Source of the DNA: Flavobacteriales bacterium | GTDB lineage: Bacteria; Bacteroidota; Bacteroidia; Flavobacteriales_F; PHOS-HE28 | NCBI GenBank assembly: GCA_016717305.1 | Contig: JADKFY010000002.1 | Span: 1-64,000, forward strand | Length of the DNA stretch: 64,000 bases | Direction of reading: 5' to 3' | In this document: piece after piece, positions 1 through 8,545 of the stretch | Position numbering within the stretch: the first letter of the stretch is position 1 | Layout: the number at the start of each line of letters is the position of its first letter | The notes under the pieces: model-generated | Told to the model about the DNA's origin: nothing | What the model saw: the letters and a program-made list of their open reading frames with translations, nothing else | Databases searched by the model: none | Made by a program: the position numbers and the translations under genes

Positions 1-2
1 CG

Positions 3-74
3 GGATCTATTCCCAAGATGATCCGTTCCGCTACGGCAACCCTACTTTTGGCCGAACGCCCGTCTTGGGTGTGA
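3..74 (+). CDS. possible 3' end of an upstream gene (partial)
   Basis: Reading frame 3 is open from the window edge and stops with TGA at 72-74, three bases before the ATG of the next gene. Such tight spacing is typical of an operon partner. The roughly 23 visible residues match nothing I recognise. Frame 2 is also open here, so the assignment is a guess from spacing alone. Confidence 0.25.
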   Translation, partial: GSIPKMIRSATATLLLAERPSWV

Positions 75-77
75 TCC

Positions 78-1058
78 ATGTCCGTAGGTCGTGTCTTGCT
101 CATTGTTTTCCGCTGGGGGATCTTCCTGCTGGCGTGTGCTTTCCTGTACACCCGTTTCTCCGGGTCCAAAGGTATCGAAGCCCGGTCGGCGATGCATTCC
201 ATATGGCAAAGTGCCGAGAGCTGGCCCATGTTGTGGGCAGTGTTCCTGATGATGCTTCTCAACTGGTTCCTCGAATCGTACAAGTGGCGCATGCTCATGG
301 TCCCGGTGGAATCAATTCCTCCTTGGCGCGCTTTCCTTGCCACTATAGCGGGAACAAGTGTTGGACTGGTCACGATCAACCGCACGGGAGAGCTTTTGGG
401 CCGTATCCTTTTTCTTTCTCCCGGGAACCGGATCCGTGGCGCCTTTTCCACCGCGTTGGGGAGTATCGCACAATTCGTGGTTACGCTTTTTGTGGGTGGA
501 GTGGGTCTGATTCTCCTGATCAATTCTGGTTTGCCACTTGCGTGGAACAGCCCTTGGATGTCACGTGTTCTGGTCACGCTCACGGCGTTGTGCGTGGCGG
601 CGGCATTGACGCTGTATCTCTCGCCGGGTCTGTTCCGGCAGGTCCTGGTACACTTGCCCATCCTCAGACGATTGGAACGAGCTTCAGTCGTATTGGACCA
701 GCACACCCCACGCGAGTTGCGCGTGGTGCTGTTGTTGAGCATGGCGCGTTATGCGGTCTTTGGTTCGCAATTCATTTGGTTGTTGATCGGGTTCGGTGCG
801 GGTTTGCCCATCGCATCATTGGCCATTGCAATTACAGTTGTCTACCTGATCGCCACCTTGGTGCCAACAGTGATGCTTACGGAGTTGGGCGTTCGGGGCA
901 CCGTGGCCGTTTCGGTGTTGGGCCCAATGGGCGCTGCGGATCCGGCGGTATTGCTCGCGGTCACGAGTTTGTGGGCGATCAATGTGGCATTGCCCGCGTG
1001 CGTCGGAAGCGTGATCCTGTTACTGGCCCGTGTTCGTACAAATTCGTTTGGGCAATGA
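78..1058 (+). CDS. flippase-like integral membrane protein (lysylphosphatidylglycerol synthase TM family, UPF0104-like)
   Basis: A 326-residue, strongly hydrophobic protein with about eight predicted membrane spans. It begins with a hydrophobic helix (FRWGIFLLACAFLY) and contains the WRAFLATIAG...INRTGELLGRI stretch typical of the flippase-like domain, where a conserved TP/RTGE segment follows the third helix. The family is related to the membrane half of MprF and to AglD-type proteins and is thought to move or act on polyprenyl- or lipid-linked substrates in the inner membrane. Its stop overlaps the ATG of the glycosyltransferase that follows (ATGA at 1055-1058), so the two are translationally coupled and probably work in one glycolipid or polysaccharide pathway. 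The substrate cannot be told from sequence. ATG 78 is the first start after the preceding stop. Confidence 0.75.
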   Translation: MSVGRVLLIVFRWGIFLLACAFLYTRFSGSKGIEARSAMHSIWQSAESWPMLWAVFLMMLLNWFLESYKWRMLMVPVESIPPWRAFLATIAGTSVGLVTINRTGELLGRILFLSPGNRIRGAFSTALGSIAQFVVTLFVGGVGLILLINSGLPLAWNSPWMSRVLVTLTALCVAAALTLYLSPGLFRQVLVHLPILRRLERASVVLDQHTPRELRVVLLLSMARYAVFGSQFIWLLIGFGAGLPIASLAIAITVVYLIATLVPTVMLTELGVRGTVAVSVLGPMGAADPAVLLAVTSLWAINVALPACVGSVILLLARVRTNSFGQ

Positions 1059-2200
1059 ACGATCCATTGGTCCCCGTGTTGGCCATTTTTGCAGCATGTT
1101 TGGTGTTCGCGTTGCTGTTGGTGGCTTGGCGAGAACAATGGAAGCTCGCTGCGGTAAAGAGCAGAAGATCATCGGCATTGATGCACACATCGCAGCCATT
1201 CACATTGGTGGTTCCGGCGCGCAATGCGGGAGCAACTTTAGGACCTTTGTTGCAGGACCTTCATGGGCAAACCATCTACAAGGAGAAGAGCGAAGTGATC
1301 GTGGTCGACGATGATAGTGATGATGGAACCGCTGGTATCGTTCAAGGCATGTCCAAGACTTGGTCCCAACTCCGAGGGTTGAAGAATAAAGGGATTGGAA
1401 AGAAGGATGCCATCACTACGGGCATCAACGGATCCCATGGCGAGATCATTATCCTTACTGATGCCGATTCCCGCTGTGGCCCGGAGCGTATCGGCCGGAT
1501 CCTTCAAGAGATGGCATCCGCTGAACTGGACCTTTTGCTACTACCGGTGCGCATGGCGGATCCACGGGGCTGGCTGGCCTCGATCCAACAAATGGAGTTG
1601 GCCGGCATGGTCGGTATGGCCGCGGGGGAAGCATTGATGAAGAGACCGGGTTTGGCCAACGGGGCCAACATGGCATTTTCGCGCAAGGCCTTCGAGCAGG
1701 TTGAAGGATACATCGATGACGATCATGCGAGTGGCGATGATGTCTTCTTGGTGGAACGTATGCGAAAGTCAGGCTTGCGGATCGGTTATTTGGTGGACCC
1801 CGCAGCGGCAGTTACCGTGGAACCGGAAGACCTGTGGAGAGGCTTTGTACAACAGCGTTTGCGCTGGGCTGGCAAGATGCGCGCGTTGCGCGGCCTCTTT
1901 CCATGGCTCGGTGTACTTGCGTTGTTGTTGCCGTGGGGGTTGATATATGTTACGAGTACCACAGAACTGAATAACAGTGAACACCAATTGGAAGCCACTT
2001 TGTTGTTGGTCTTGGCATGGCTGCTATGGCTTTATCCCGTACCCGCACTGGTAGGGGAGGTTCGTGCCACTTTCGGCCAGAGTCGATCACCATTCGCAGC
2101 GCTGCTCTCCTTTTTGGCCTTCAGTATCTACGCACCGATCATCGCAGTGTCGGCCATCTTCGTTCGCCCCAAATGGAAAGGCAGGGTTGTGCTGCGCTGA
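1055..2200 (+). CDS. family 2 glycosyltransferase, membrane-anchored
   Basis: A 381-residue protein. The N-terminal helix (residues about 4-20) anchors it in the membrane. A GT-A catalytic domain follows with the nucleotide-binding DDDSDDGT near residues 84-91, the metal-binding DxD as DADS near 136-139, and the acceptor-side QQRLRW motif near 266-271. Two or three membrane helices close the C terminus. This order matches processive or lipid-acceptor GT2 enzymes that transfer sugars on the cytoplasmic face. The ATG at 1055 overlaps the stop of the flippase-like gene. An open frame runs upstream to position 65, but it lies out of frame across the flippase gene and is not the real N terminus. 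Confidence 0.82.
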   Translation: MNDPLVPVLAIFAACLVFALLLVAWREQWKLAAVKSRRSSALMHTSQPFTLVVPARNAGATLGPLLQDLHGQTIYKEKSEVIVVDDDSDDGTAGIVQGMSKTWSQLRGLKNKGIGKKDAITTGINGSHGEIIILTDADSRCGPERIGRILQEMASAELDLLLLPVRMADPRGWLASIQQMELAGMVGMAAGEALMKRPGLANGANMAFSRKAFEQVEGYIDDDHASGDDVFLVERMRKSGLRIGYLVDPAAAVTVEPEDLWRGFVQQRLRWAGKMRALRGLFPWLGVLALLLPWGLIYVTSTTELNNSEHQLEATLLLVLAWLLWLYPVPALVGEVRATFGQSRSPFAALLSFLAFSIYAPIIAVSAIFVRPKWKGRVVLR

Positions 2201-2238
2201 ACGATCGGTCCAACGCACGCGCAACTCTATGGGATCAA

Positions 2239-2628
2239 CTAGAACGGTAGATCGTCGTCGTCACCACCAACAGGCGGCATGTCCGCAGCGGTGGGTGCGG
2301 GTACGCTTTGGCGGGCACCAGCACTTGGTGCAGCTGCCGTAGCTCCGGTACGCTCGATCCGGTTGCCACTAAGGCTCAGGAAATACTTGGCAACGCCATC
2401 TTTCCCGGTCCATTCACGGCCGTTGACGAAAGCGGTAATGGTCACCTCCTCACCCTCTTTGAAACCATCCACAAGACTGCATCGGTCTTGGGTGAATTCC
2501 ACTGGGATATGTGCGGGATATTGTCCTCCGGGTTCCGTGATCACGCATTCGCGCTTCCTGAATTTCTCACTGATGTCCTGGGTCTTACCGATCATTTTGA
2601 TCGTACCGGTAATGCTTACCTGTGCCAT
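2239..2628 (-). CDS. DUF3127 domain protein with SSB-like acidic tail
   Basis: A 129-residue protein starting at MAQVSITGTIKMIG (ATG at 2628). An N-terminal block of about 85 residues with alternating beta strands corresponds to DUF3127, an OB-fold-like family found mainly in Bacteroidota. A low-complexity Ala/Pro linker follows, and the protein ends in GGDDDDLPF. That end closely resembles the DDDIPF tip with which single-stranded DNA-binding proteins recruit partner enzymes. The OB-like core plus SSB-type tip suggests a nucleic-acid-binding or repair-associated role, which is inference. It follows the flavin reductase by 14 bases on the same strand and is probably co-transcribed. It converges with the glycosyltransferase gene on the other strand. 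Confidence 0.8.
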   Translation of the reverse strand: MAQVSITGTIKMIGKTQDISEKFRKRECVITEPGGQYPAHIPVEFTQDRCSLVDGFKEGEEVTITAFVNGREWTGKDGVAKYFLSLSGNRIERTGATAAAPSAGARQSVPAPTAADMPPVGGDDDDLPF

Positions 2629-2642
2629 GTTCGATTTGGTTG

Positions 2643-3539
2643 TTATCGTTCGTTGAAAGCGAGCAGTGTCTTCCAAGCATCCTCCACGCGGCCTTGTGCC
2701 AGTAGGTCGTGGGCGTGCAGATGCAGGGTCTCCAACAGCTTGCCGGGTTGGTGGTTCAAGGTGATGAAGGTATCACTCAATTCGGTCAATTTGTATTCGT
2801 TCACGGCGGTTTCATCGGGAACTGCAACAATTCCGCCGAGCTTGCCCAGGTCGTTCCCAGTAAGGTGGTGACTGTTCCGAACGGAAGCGGGCAAGGCATC
2901 TACACCGACACCGATCGTGGTATTGGGTTGTGCCAACTCGAAGAGCGCGTCACCGTGGGCACGAGCGTAGAAGTTACCACCCATGCGACCTACAAGGTCG
3001 ATCTTTCGTTGGTCGATCCTGCCCCGCTCATCCAAAACGGTTTCATCCACATGGACCATGACCACTTCGCAGATCACGAGATTCCCGGCGCCACCGCCAG
3101 TGCCGGTCTCGATCACTTGTTGCACGTTGCATTCGAACTGCACCGGGCTTTCCTTCACCCTGAAAGGACGCACCTTCACCGAGGGGATCGGTGTGAAACC
3201 AGCCTTTTCGAATTCGTTGACCCCTTCGGGAAATTCCGTGCTCGCCAACGAGATCTGTTGCACCATGGAGTAGGTAACCACGTTGATCACGACTTCCGGA
3301 ACGGCCTTCACATTGTGGTAACTGTGCTTGGTGGTATTGTCCCTTCCGCGCCTCGCTGGACTGAAGATCATAAGAGGAGGGTTGGCCCCGAACACATTGA
3401 AGAAACTGAACGGGCTCAGGTTCGGCCGACCCTGCTCATCGATCGTACTGGCGAATGCCACGGGTCTTGGACCGATAGCTCCCACCAAATAACCATGCAG
3501 TTCAGGGATACTGAGTTCCTTGGGGTCGAAGTGTTTCAT
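2643..3539 (-). CDS. flavin reductase family protein (FMN-binding split barrel)
   Basis: A 298-residue protein. The N-terminal 200 residues carry the flavin reductase-like split-barrel fold: GPRPVAFAST, then NLSPFSFFNVFGANPPL, the usual FMN phosphate-contacting region, and KDTxxN-like DNTTKHSYHNV. The C-terminal extension of about 90 residues is seen in many Bacteroidota homologues. These proteins reduce or bind FMN with NAD(P)H, but the physiological partner is unknown. The start was set at MKHFDPKELS (3539), because the upstream in-frame residues read like non-coding sequence. The DUF3127 gene lies 14 bases downstream in the same direction. Confidence 0.82.
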   Translation of the reverse strand: MKHFDPKELSIPELHGYLVGAIGPRPVAFASTIDEQGRPNLSPFSFFNVFGANPPLMIFSPARRGRDNTTKHSYHNVKAVPEVVINVVTYSMVQQISLASTEFPEGVNEFEKAGFTPIPSVKVRPFRVKESPVQFECNVQQVIETGTGGGAGNLVICEVVMVHVDETVLDERGRIDQRKIDLVGRMGGNFYARAHGDALFELAQPNTTIGVGVDALPASVRNSHHLTGNDLGKLGGIVAVPDETAVNEYKLTELSDTFITLNHQPGKLLETLHLHAHDLLAQGRVEDAWKTLLAFNER

Positions 3540-3669
3540 CCAATGGTTGGCCGTAAAGAGAACGAAAGGCACAAAGGAAGCGATCTATCAGGAACAGTTC
3601 GAAATGAAGATCATCGCTCCGTGTCCATCAACTTCAATTATCTTGAACATGGATCAATGGAACAACCAC

Positions 3670-3677
3670 TATCTTTG
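3670..3677 (+). promoter_or_regulatory. -7 promoter element TATCTTTG for tRNA-Leu
   Basis: TATCTTTG matches the Bacteroidota -7 consensus TAnnTTTG and ends 15 bases before the mature tRNA, which places transcription start just ahead of the gene. A TTG at 3643-3645 lies somewhat too far upstream to be a confident -33 element. Confidence 0.5.
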
Positions 3678-3692
3678 CAGCCCTTTTCCAAC

Positions 3693-3773
3693 ACGGACGT
3701 GGCGGAATGGTAGACGCGCTGGTCTTAGGAACCAGTACTGCAAGGTGTGGGGGTTCGAGTCCCCCCGTCCGTA
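3693..3773 (+). tRNA. tRNA-Leu (anticodon UAG)
   Basis: The acceptor arms ACGGACG (3693-3699) and CGTCCGT (3766-3772) pair fully. The anticodon stem CTGGT/ACCAG encloses the loop CTTAGGA, giving anticodon TAG, which reads CTA/CTN leucine codons. The T arm has GGTTCGAGTCC. The 81-nt length with an enlarged variable region fits a class II leucine tRNA. CCA is not encoded. It precedes tig on the same strand. Confidence 0.95.
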
Positions 3774-3897
3774 CAACCGCCGGGGCTCTTTCCAGGAAGA
3801 GCATCGGCGGACTTGTTTAATGGCCTGACAGCGATCCGGACAAAAAGACCGGAAGCTGATACGGCCCATAAGTTGCCTTCAACAGGATCCAGAGACC

Positions 3898-5253
3898 ATG
3901 AACATTGAACGCGAAGAAACGGGTACGCTCACGGCGACCTTGAAGTTGAAGCTGTTGCCGGAAGACTACGCTCCCGGAGTGGAGAAGGCTTTGAAGGAAC
4001 AGCGCAAGTCGGCGGTGTTGCCGGGCTTTCGGCCCGGCCAAGTTCCCATGTCGATCATCAAGAAAAAGGTGGGGAGAGCGATCTTGGTGAACGAAGTGGA
4101 CCGGCTGATCGACGCGAACCTCAAGGACTACATTCAGACCAACGCGATCAAGGTTTTGGGGCAGCCGCTACCGAAAAAGGAGGAGATCGCGGCGAACAAT
4201 TGGGATGAGCCGGGCGAATTCACCTTCGCCTACGAATTGGGTATGGCCCCAGCCGTGGAGATCGAGCTGAATGACAAGATCGGTGTTGCATATCCTGTGG
4301 TGGATGTGAACGATGAATTGGTGCAGAAGGAGATCGACGACATGCAGCGCCGTTTCGGTTCGGTCGAAGATGCGGAAGTGAGTGAAGAGAACGACCTGTT
4401 GCTCGGCGACATGATCGAGCTCAATGCTGATGGAACGATCAAGGAAGGTGGCCTGATGAACAGCGCCACGATGAGCTTGGAATTCATCAAGGACGATACC
4501 ACGCGTCGGTCACTTGTCGGAAAGAGCAAAGGCAATGAGGTGGTCCTGGACCCGCACAAGGTGAGCAGGGACCATGAAGACCTTGCTCGCATGTTGGGCG
4601 TGGAACATGAACAGGTACACGCTATCACGAGCCAATTCATGTTTCGCATAGCGGAGGTGAAGCGGATGGCACGGGTGCCTGTGGACCAAGCCCTTTTCGA
4701 TCGGGTATACGGCAAGGACGCAGTCACCGATGAAGCATCGTTCCGTGAGAAGGTGCGTGAAGGTCTGGGCAACATGTTCAAACGTGACAGTGACCGGATC
4801 TACCAACGCATGGTCATGAAGAAGTTGTATGAGAAAAGCCAGGTCGACCTGCCGGATTCCTTCTTGAAAAGGTGGATCCAGGAAACCAGCAAGGAGCCGC
4901 TCACTTTGGAGAAGATAGAAGCGGATTATGGGAACTACGCGGATGGATTGAAGCGTCAGCTCGTCCAGGACACGGTGATCGAGAAGTACGGACTTGAGGC
5001 CAAAGGCGAAGAGATGGATGCGTTCGCTGAACGATATGTGACAGATCAATTCCTACAGTATGGAATGCCTGAACCGGATGGCGAGCAATTGCAGCAAATG
5101 GCCGCCCGTGTCCTAGGAGATCGCGAACAGGTGATGCGCATGCGCAATTCCATCGTGGAACAGAAACTGAATACCCACCTCAAGGCATTGCTCAGCCCCA
5201 AGGAGAACAAAGTGAGCTTCGATGCGTTCGTAACCTTGGCCAAGAACGGTTAA
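3898..5253 (+). CDS. tig: trigger factor (ribosome-associated chaperone)
   Basis: A 451-residue protein of normal trigger-factor length. The N-terminal ribosome-binding domain contains the signature region FRPGQVPMSIIKKKVG near residues 45-60 (family core GFRxGKVP). The middle peptidyl-prolyl isomerase-like domain is the degenerate Bacteroidota form, and the long alpha-helical C-terminal domain forms the chaperone arms. It binds the ribosome exit tunnel and shields nascent chains. It heads the classic tig-clpP-clpX order, coupling folding to Clp proteolysis. ATG 3898 opens directly with MNIEREETGTLTATLKL, matching the start of the ribosome-binding domain. No frameshift or missing region was seen. 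Confidence 0.93.
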   Translation: MNIEREETGTLTATLKLKLLPEDYAPGVEKALKEQRKSAVLPGFRPGQVPMSIIKKKVGRAILVNEVDRLIDANLKDYIQTNAIKVLGQPLPKKEEIAANNWDEPGEFTFAYELGMAPAVEIELNDKIGVAYPVVDVNDELVQKEIDDMQRRFGSVEDAEVSEENDLLLGDMIELNADGTIKEGGLMNSATMSLEFIKDDTTRRSLVGKSKGNEVVLDPHKVSRDHEDLARMLGVEHEQVHAITSQFMFRIAEVKRMARVPVDQALFDRVYGKDAVTDEASFREKVREGLGNMFKRDSDRIYQRMVMKKLYEKSQVDLPDSFLKRWIQETSKEPLTLEKIEADYGNYADGLKRQLVQDTVIEKYGLEAKGEEMDAFAERYVTDQFLQYGMPEPDGEQLQQMAARVLGDREQVMRMRNSIVEQKLNTHLKALLSPKENKVSFDAFVTLAKNG

Positions 5254-5299
5254 CGCACATCACGGGCCGCACTTTCTTTGTACACACAACAACTCACCG

Positions 5300-5967
5300 A
5301 TGTTCCCAAAAGACGAATTCGAGAAGTATGCGGTCAAGCACCGCGGCATGCAGTACCATGCTGGGCAATTACATCAACGCTTCTGTAACACCGTACATCA
5401 TCGAAGAGCGCCAGCTCAATGTGGCGCAGATGGACGTGTTCAGCCGACTGATGATGGATCGCATCATTTTCCTTGGTACCGGGATCAACGACCAAGTGGC
5501 GAACATCATTCAAGCGCAGCTGTTGTTCTTGGAAAGCGTAGACCCGAAGAAGGACATCCAGATCTACATGAACTCACCCGGCGGTAGTGTCTATGCGGGT
5601 CTCGGGATCTACGATACGATGCAGTACATCAATTGCGATGTTGCAACGATCTGCACCGGGATGGCCGCAAGCATGGGAGCCGTCCTATTGTGCGCCGGCA
5701 CCAAAGGGAAGCGCAGTGCATTGAAGCATGCTCGCGTTATGATCCACCAACCCATGGGCGGTGCCGAAGGACAGGCGGTGGATATGGAGATCACCGTTCG
5801 CGAGATCCTCAAGCTCAAGAAAGAACTTTACGATATCATCAGTACGCACAGTGGACAACCCTTTGAGAAAGTCTGAGAAGAATGGTGATCGCGATTATTG
5901 GATGACCTCCGAAGAAGCAAAGGCGTACGGCATGATCGACGAATTGTTGGTACGGAACACCAAGTAG
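5300..5967 (+). pseudogene. clpP: ATP-dependent Clp protease proteolytic subunit ClpP, split by two frameshifts
   Basis: The three pieces together spell a normal ClpP of about 220 residues. Piece one is MFPKDEFEKYAVKHRGM in the frame of 5300. Piece two is the main ORF 5328-5876, covering TMLGNYINASVTPYIIEERQ through SGQPFEKV, with catalytic Ser in the MAASMGA motif and His in MIHQPMGG. Piece three, EKNGDRDYWMTSEEAKAYGMIDELL, ends at 5967 in the frame of piece one. The first break fits one extra base at about 5351. The second fits one extra T at about 5872-5875, which creates TGA at 5874. The active-site Asp should lie in the third piece (DRDYWM), so neither ORF alone is active. It lies between intact tig and clpX. 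A sequencing error is quite possible because ClpP is normally conserved. Confidence 0.85.
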
Positions 5968-6072
5968 TGTCGAAGCATGCTTCGACCTGCGAGGTGTTGA
6001 TCGATCGCCAGTGAAAAGGTTTCCGTATAGCGATCGAGCCAACGCACAGAGCGCGAACCAACGTGTAAATTG

Positions 6073-6100
6073 AAGGCCGGGTGGACAACCACCCGGCCTT
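6073..6100 (+). terminator. hairpin between clpP and clpX
   Basis: A perfect 12-bp stem (AAGGCCGGGTGG pairing CCACCCGGCCTT) with a 4-base ACAA loop lies after clpP and 56 bases before clpX. The T run after it is weak (TTCGTCGT), so it may be an attenuator or an mRNA-processing hairpin rather than a full terminator. Confidence 0.55.
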
Positions 6101-6155
6101 CGTCGTATCTTGCGAAGCTATTCGAACATGCAGCGTTCGGATACATCCCAACCCA

Positions 6156-7394
6156 ATGGATAAGAAAGACATCAAGTGCTCATTCTGCGGTCGCGACAAA
6201 CAAGACACCAACGTGTTGATCGCAGGCATCACTGGGCACATTTGTGATAGTTGCATTGCACAAGCGCAGAACATCATATCCGAGGAATTGAGCCAGCGCT
6301 CACGTTCGGAGATGGAGGGCAACCTGATCATTCAACGACCACCGGACATCAAGCGTTTCCTTGACGAATATGTGATAGGGCAGGAAGATGCGAAGAAGGT
6401 GTTGAGCGTTGCGGTCTACAATCACTACAAGCGGTTGTTGCAGAAACCCGTGAGCACCACCGATGATGTGGAGATCGAGAAGAGCAACATCATTCTTGTG
6501 GGAGAGACAGGAAGTGGAAAGACCCTGCTCGCCAAGACGATCGCACGCATGTTGAACGTGCCGTTCGCCATTGCCGATGCCACCGTGTTGACCGAAGCGG
6601 GCTATGTAGGTGAAGACGTTGAGAGCATCTTGAGCCGGTTGCTGCAAGCCGCCGATTACGACGTGAGCAAAGCCGAGCGTGGTATCGTTTTCATTGATGA
6701 GATCGACAAGATCAGCCGCAAGAGCGACACGCCAAGCATTACGCGTGATGTGAGCGGCGAAGGTGTGCAGCAGGCATTGTTGAAACTATTGGAAGGCAGC
6801 ATAGTGAGCGTTCCTCCCCAAGGTGGTCGCAAACATCCCGAGCAGAAGTTGATCCAAGTGGACACCAAGAACATCCTGTTCATTTGCGGCGGTGCATTTG
6901 ATGGCATCCAAAAGATCATCGCGCGCCGTGTAAAGAGCAGTGCCGTTGGATACAGTGCGAGCAAGGAGCAGCGCATCAACGATGAACATCTGTTGCAGTA
7001 TGTTGGCCCGACCGACTTGCGTTCCTTTGGTCTTATCCCTGAATTGATCGGGCGTTTCCCTGTGCTCACCTATCTCGATCCTTTGGACCGTGAAAGCCTG
7101 CGACGGATCCTCACCGAACCCAAGAATGCTTTGGTGAAACAATACGTGAAGCTGTTCGACATGGACAAGGTGAAGCTCTCGTTCGATAAGAAGGTCCTTG
7201 ATTTCATCGTGGAAAAGGCTTTCGATTATCGTCTTGGTGCTCGTGGCTTGCGCAGCATCTGCGAAGCGATCATGACCGATGCGATGTACGAGATGCCCGG
7301 TAGCCAAGAACGACCAGCGGAACTGCGCGTTACCCTTAGCTATGCGCGTGAGAAGTTCGAACGTTCGCGTTTGAGCAACCTGAAGGTTGCTTGA
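6156..7394 (+). CDS. clpX: ATP-dependent Clp protease ATP-binding subunit ClpX
   Basis: A 412-residue AAA+ unfoldase of normal length. The N-terminal zinc-binding domain has Cys8, Cys11, Cys30 and Cys33. Walker A is GETGSGKT at 116-123, where most ClpX have GPTGSGKT, and Walker B is the GIVFIDEIDK segment. GVQQALLKLLEG, the sensor regions and GARGLRSICE near the C terminus are all present. The loop that docks on ClpP, IGF in E. coli, reads VGY here (SSAVGYSAS). The start at 6156 (MDKKDIKCSFCG) was chosen because it begins the zinc domain. The upstream in-frame extension runs through the hairpin at 6073-6100. It recognises and unfolds tagged substrates for ClpP, whose gene just upstream is frameshifted. 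Confidence 0.95.
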   Translation: MDKKDIKCSFCGRDKQDTNVLIAGITGHICDSCIAQAQNIISEELSQRSRSEMEGNLIIQRPPDIKRFLDEYVIGQEDAKKVLSVAVYNHYKRLLQKPVSTTDDVEIEKSNIILVGETGSGKTLLAKTIARMLNVPFAIADATVLTEAGYVGEDVESILSRLLQAADYDVSKAERGIVFIDEIDKISRKSDTPSITRDVSGEGVQQALLKLLEGSIVSVPPQGGRKHPEQKLIQVDTKNILFICGGAFDGIQKIIARRVKSSAVGYSASKEQRINDEHLLQYVGPTDLRSFGLIPELIGRFPVLTYLDPLDRESLRRILTEPKNALVKQYVKLFDMDKVKLSFDKKVLDFIVEKAFDYRLGARGLRSICEAIMTDAMYEMPGSQERPAELRVTLSYAREKFERSRLSNLKVA

Positions 7395-7610
7395 GCGCTT
7401 CGAGCCGTTTACCAACGCTCATTCCGGATCTATTCGAGTTTACGGCATGTGACGTCCGTTTCACAAGAGGCTTGCTTTTGCGTTGTTGGATCCGTCCGTA
7501 ACCTATTGCACGCGGGCTGTTTGGTGATCCAATTTACTCGTGGGTGATTACCTTCGTGCTCCATTTCAAACCACTAACGGCCACTTGGCCCAGACCGATA
7601 CGATCTCAAC

Positions 7611-8456
7611 ATGAAAGCAATTGCATTACCACTGGCTGCGCTGCTCACTATTGCAGCAACCGCACAAGATCTTCCACAACCAAGCCCTCTTGGGAAAGTT
7701 GAACAGGTCGTTGGACTGACCAATGTCTCAGTGACCTATTCACGCCCAAGCGCAAAGGGTCGCACGATCTTCGGCGAACTCGTTCCCATGGATGCGGTTT
7801 GGCGCACGGGTGCGAACAAGGCAACCTTGTTCACCACGGATGGAACCATTATGATCGATGGTCAGAAGCTGGAGAAAGGAGAGTATTCGCTCTTCACCAT
7901 ACCTCACAAGGAAACATGGGAGATCATTTTCAACAAGAATATGGAGTTGTGGGGTGAAGACGATCGCAAAGAAGAAGAGGATGTGTTGCGTGTGAAAGCA
8001 CCAACTGCGAAGTGTAATGACACGGAGACCTTCACTATTGAAATTGCTGATGTGAAGGACGATAAGGCCAGCTTGGTATTGCGTTGGGCGAATACGGAAG
8101 TGCGTCTTCCCATTGAAGCACCAGCAACCGAGCAAGGGATAGCGAACATCCAGAAAGCGCTGGCCGAACCTGATGTGAAATCAGGCGGATACAACGGCGC
8201 AGCTCGTTTTGCACTTGATCGCAATGTGATGACCAAGGAGGCGTTGGAGTGGGCCACGAAGAGCGTAGCCATGGAGAAGAAGTTCTACAACGTACACACA
8301 CTTGCTCGCGCACAAGCCGCGAACGGTATGAACAAAGAAGCAACGGCCACCGCCGAGGAGAGCATGAAGTTGGCACAAGAGGCAAAGAACGAGGCCTATG
8401 TGAAGATGAATCGTGAGCTCATGGAAAAGACCATGAGCGGCCAAGGAGGGAAGTGA
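7611..8456 (+). CDS. DUF2911 domain secreted protein
   Basis: A 281-residue protein with a signal peptide (MKAIALPLAALLTIAATAQ). The DUF2911 core has the conserved VTYSRPSAKGRTIFGELVPMDAVWRTGANKAT and the later KGEYSLFTIP segment. A helical C-terminal tail of about 100 residues resembles a short TPR-like region. DUF2911 proteins are exported and common in Bacteroidota, and their function is unknown. A paralogue with a longer TPR tail lies at 14204-15280 on the other strand. A strong terminator follows at 8477, so this gene is probably monocistronic. A TACCTTCG box at 7549-7556, one mismatch from the Bacteroidota -7 element, lies 54 bases upstream of the start. Confidence 0.85.
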   Translation: MKAIALPLAALLTIAATAQDLPQPSPLGKVEQVVGLTNVSVTYSRPSAKGRTIFGELVPMDAVWRTGANKATLFTTDGTIMIDGQKLEKGEYSLFTIPHKETWEIIFNKNMELWGEDDRKEEEDVLRVKAPTAKCNDTETFTIEIADVKDDKASLVLRWANTEVRLPIEAPATEQGIANIQKALAEPDVKSGGYNGAARFALDRNVMTKEALEWATKSVAMEKKFYNVHTLARAQAANGMNKEATATAEESMKLAQEAKNEAYVKMNRELMEKTMSGQGGK

Positions 8457-8476
8457 TACTTTCTTCCGTTAGTGTT

Positions 8477-8514
8477 GAACGCCCTTTCGGAGATCCCGAA
8501 AGGGCGTTCTCTTT
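8477..8514 (+). terminator. rho-independent terminator after the DUF2911 gene
   Basis: A perfect 14-bp stem (GAACGCCCTTTCGG at 8477-8490 with CCGAAAGGGCGTTC at 8496-8509) and a 5-base loop, followed by TCTTTTC on the + strand. Confidence 0.85.
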
Positions 8515-8545
8515 TCTGGGACCCTTTGGAGAAAGTAGGATCTGC

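Noticed and set aside
65..1054. Long + strand open frame leading into the glycosyltransferase (711 codons in all)
   Set aside because: Its first 330 codons run out of frame across the flippase-like gene and read as low-quality protein; the real start is the overlapping ATG at 1055.
2709..3713. 334-codon ORF opposite the flavin reductase, running into the tRNA
   Set aside because: It overlaps a well-supported gene and a tRNA; composition is typical of an antisense frame.
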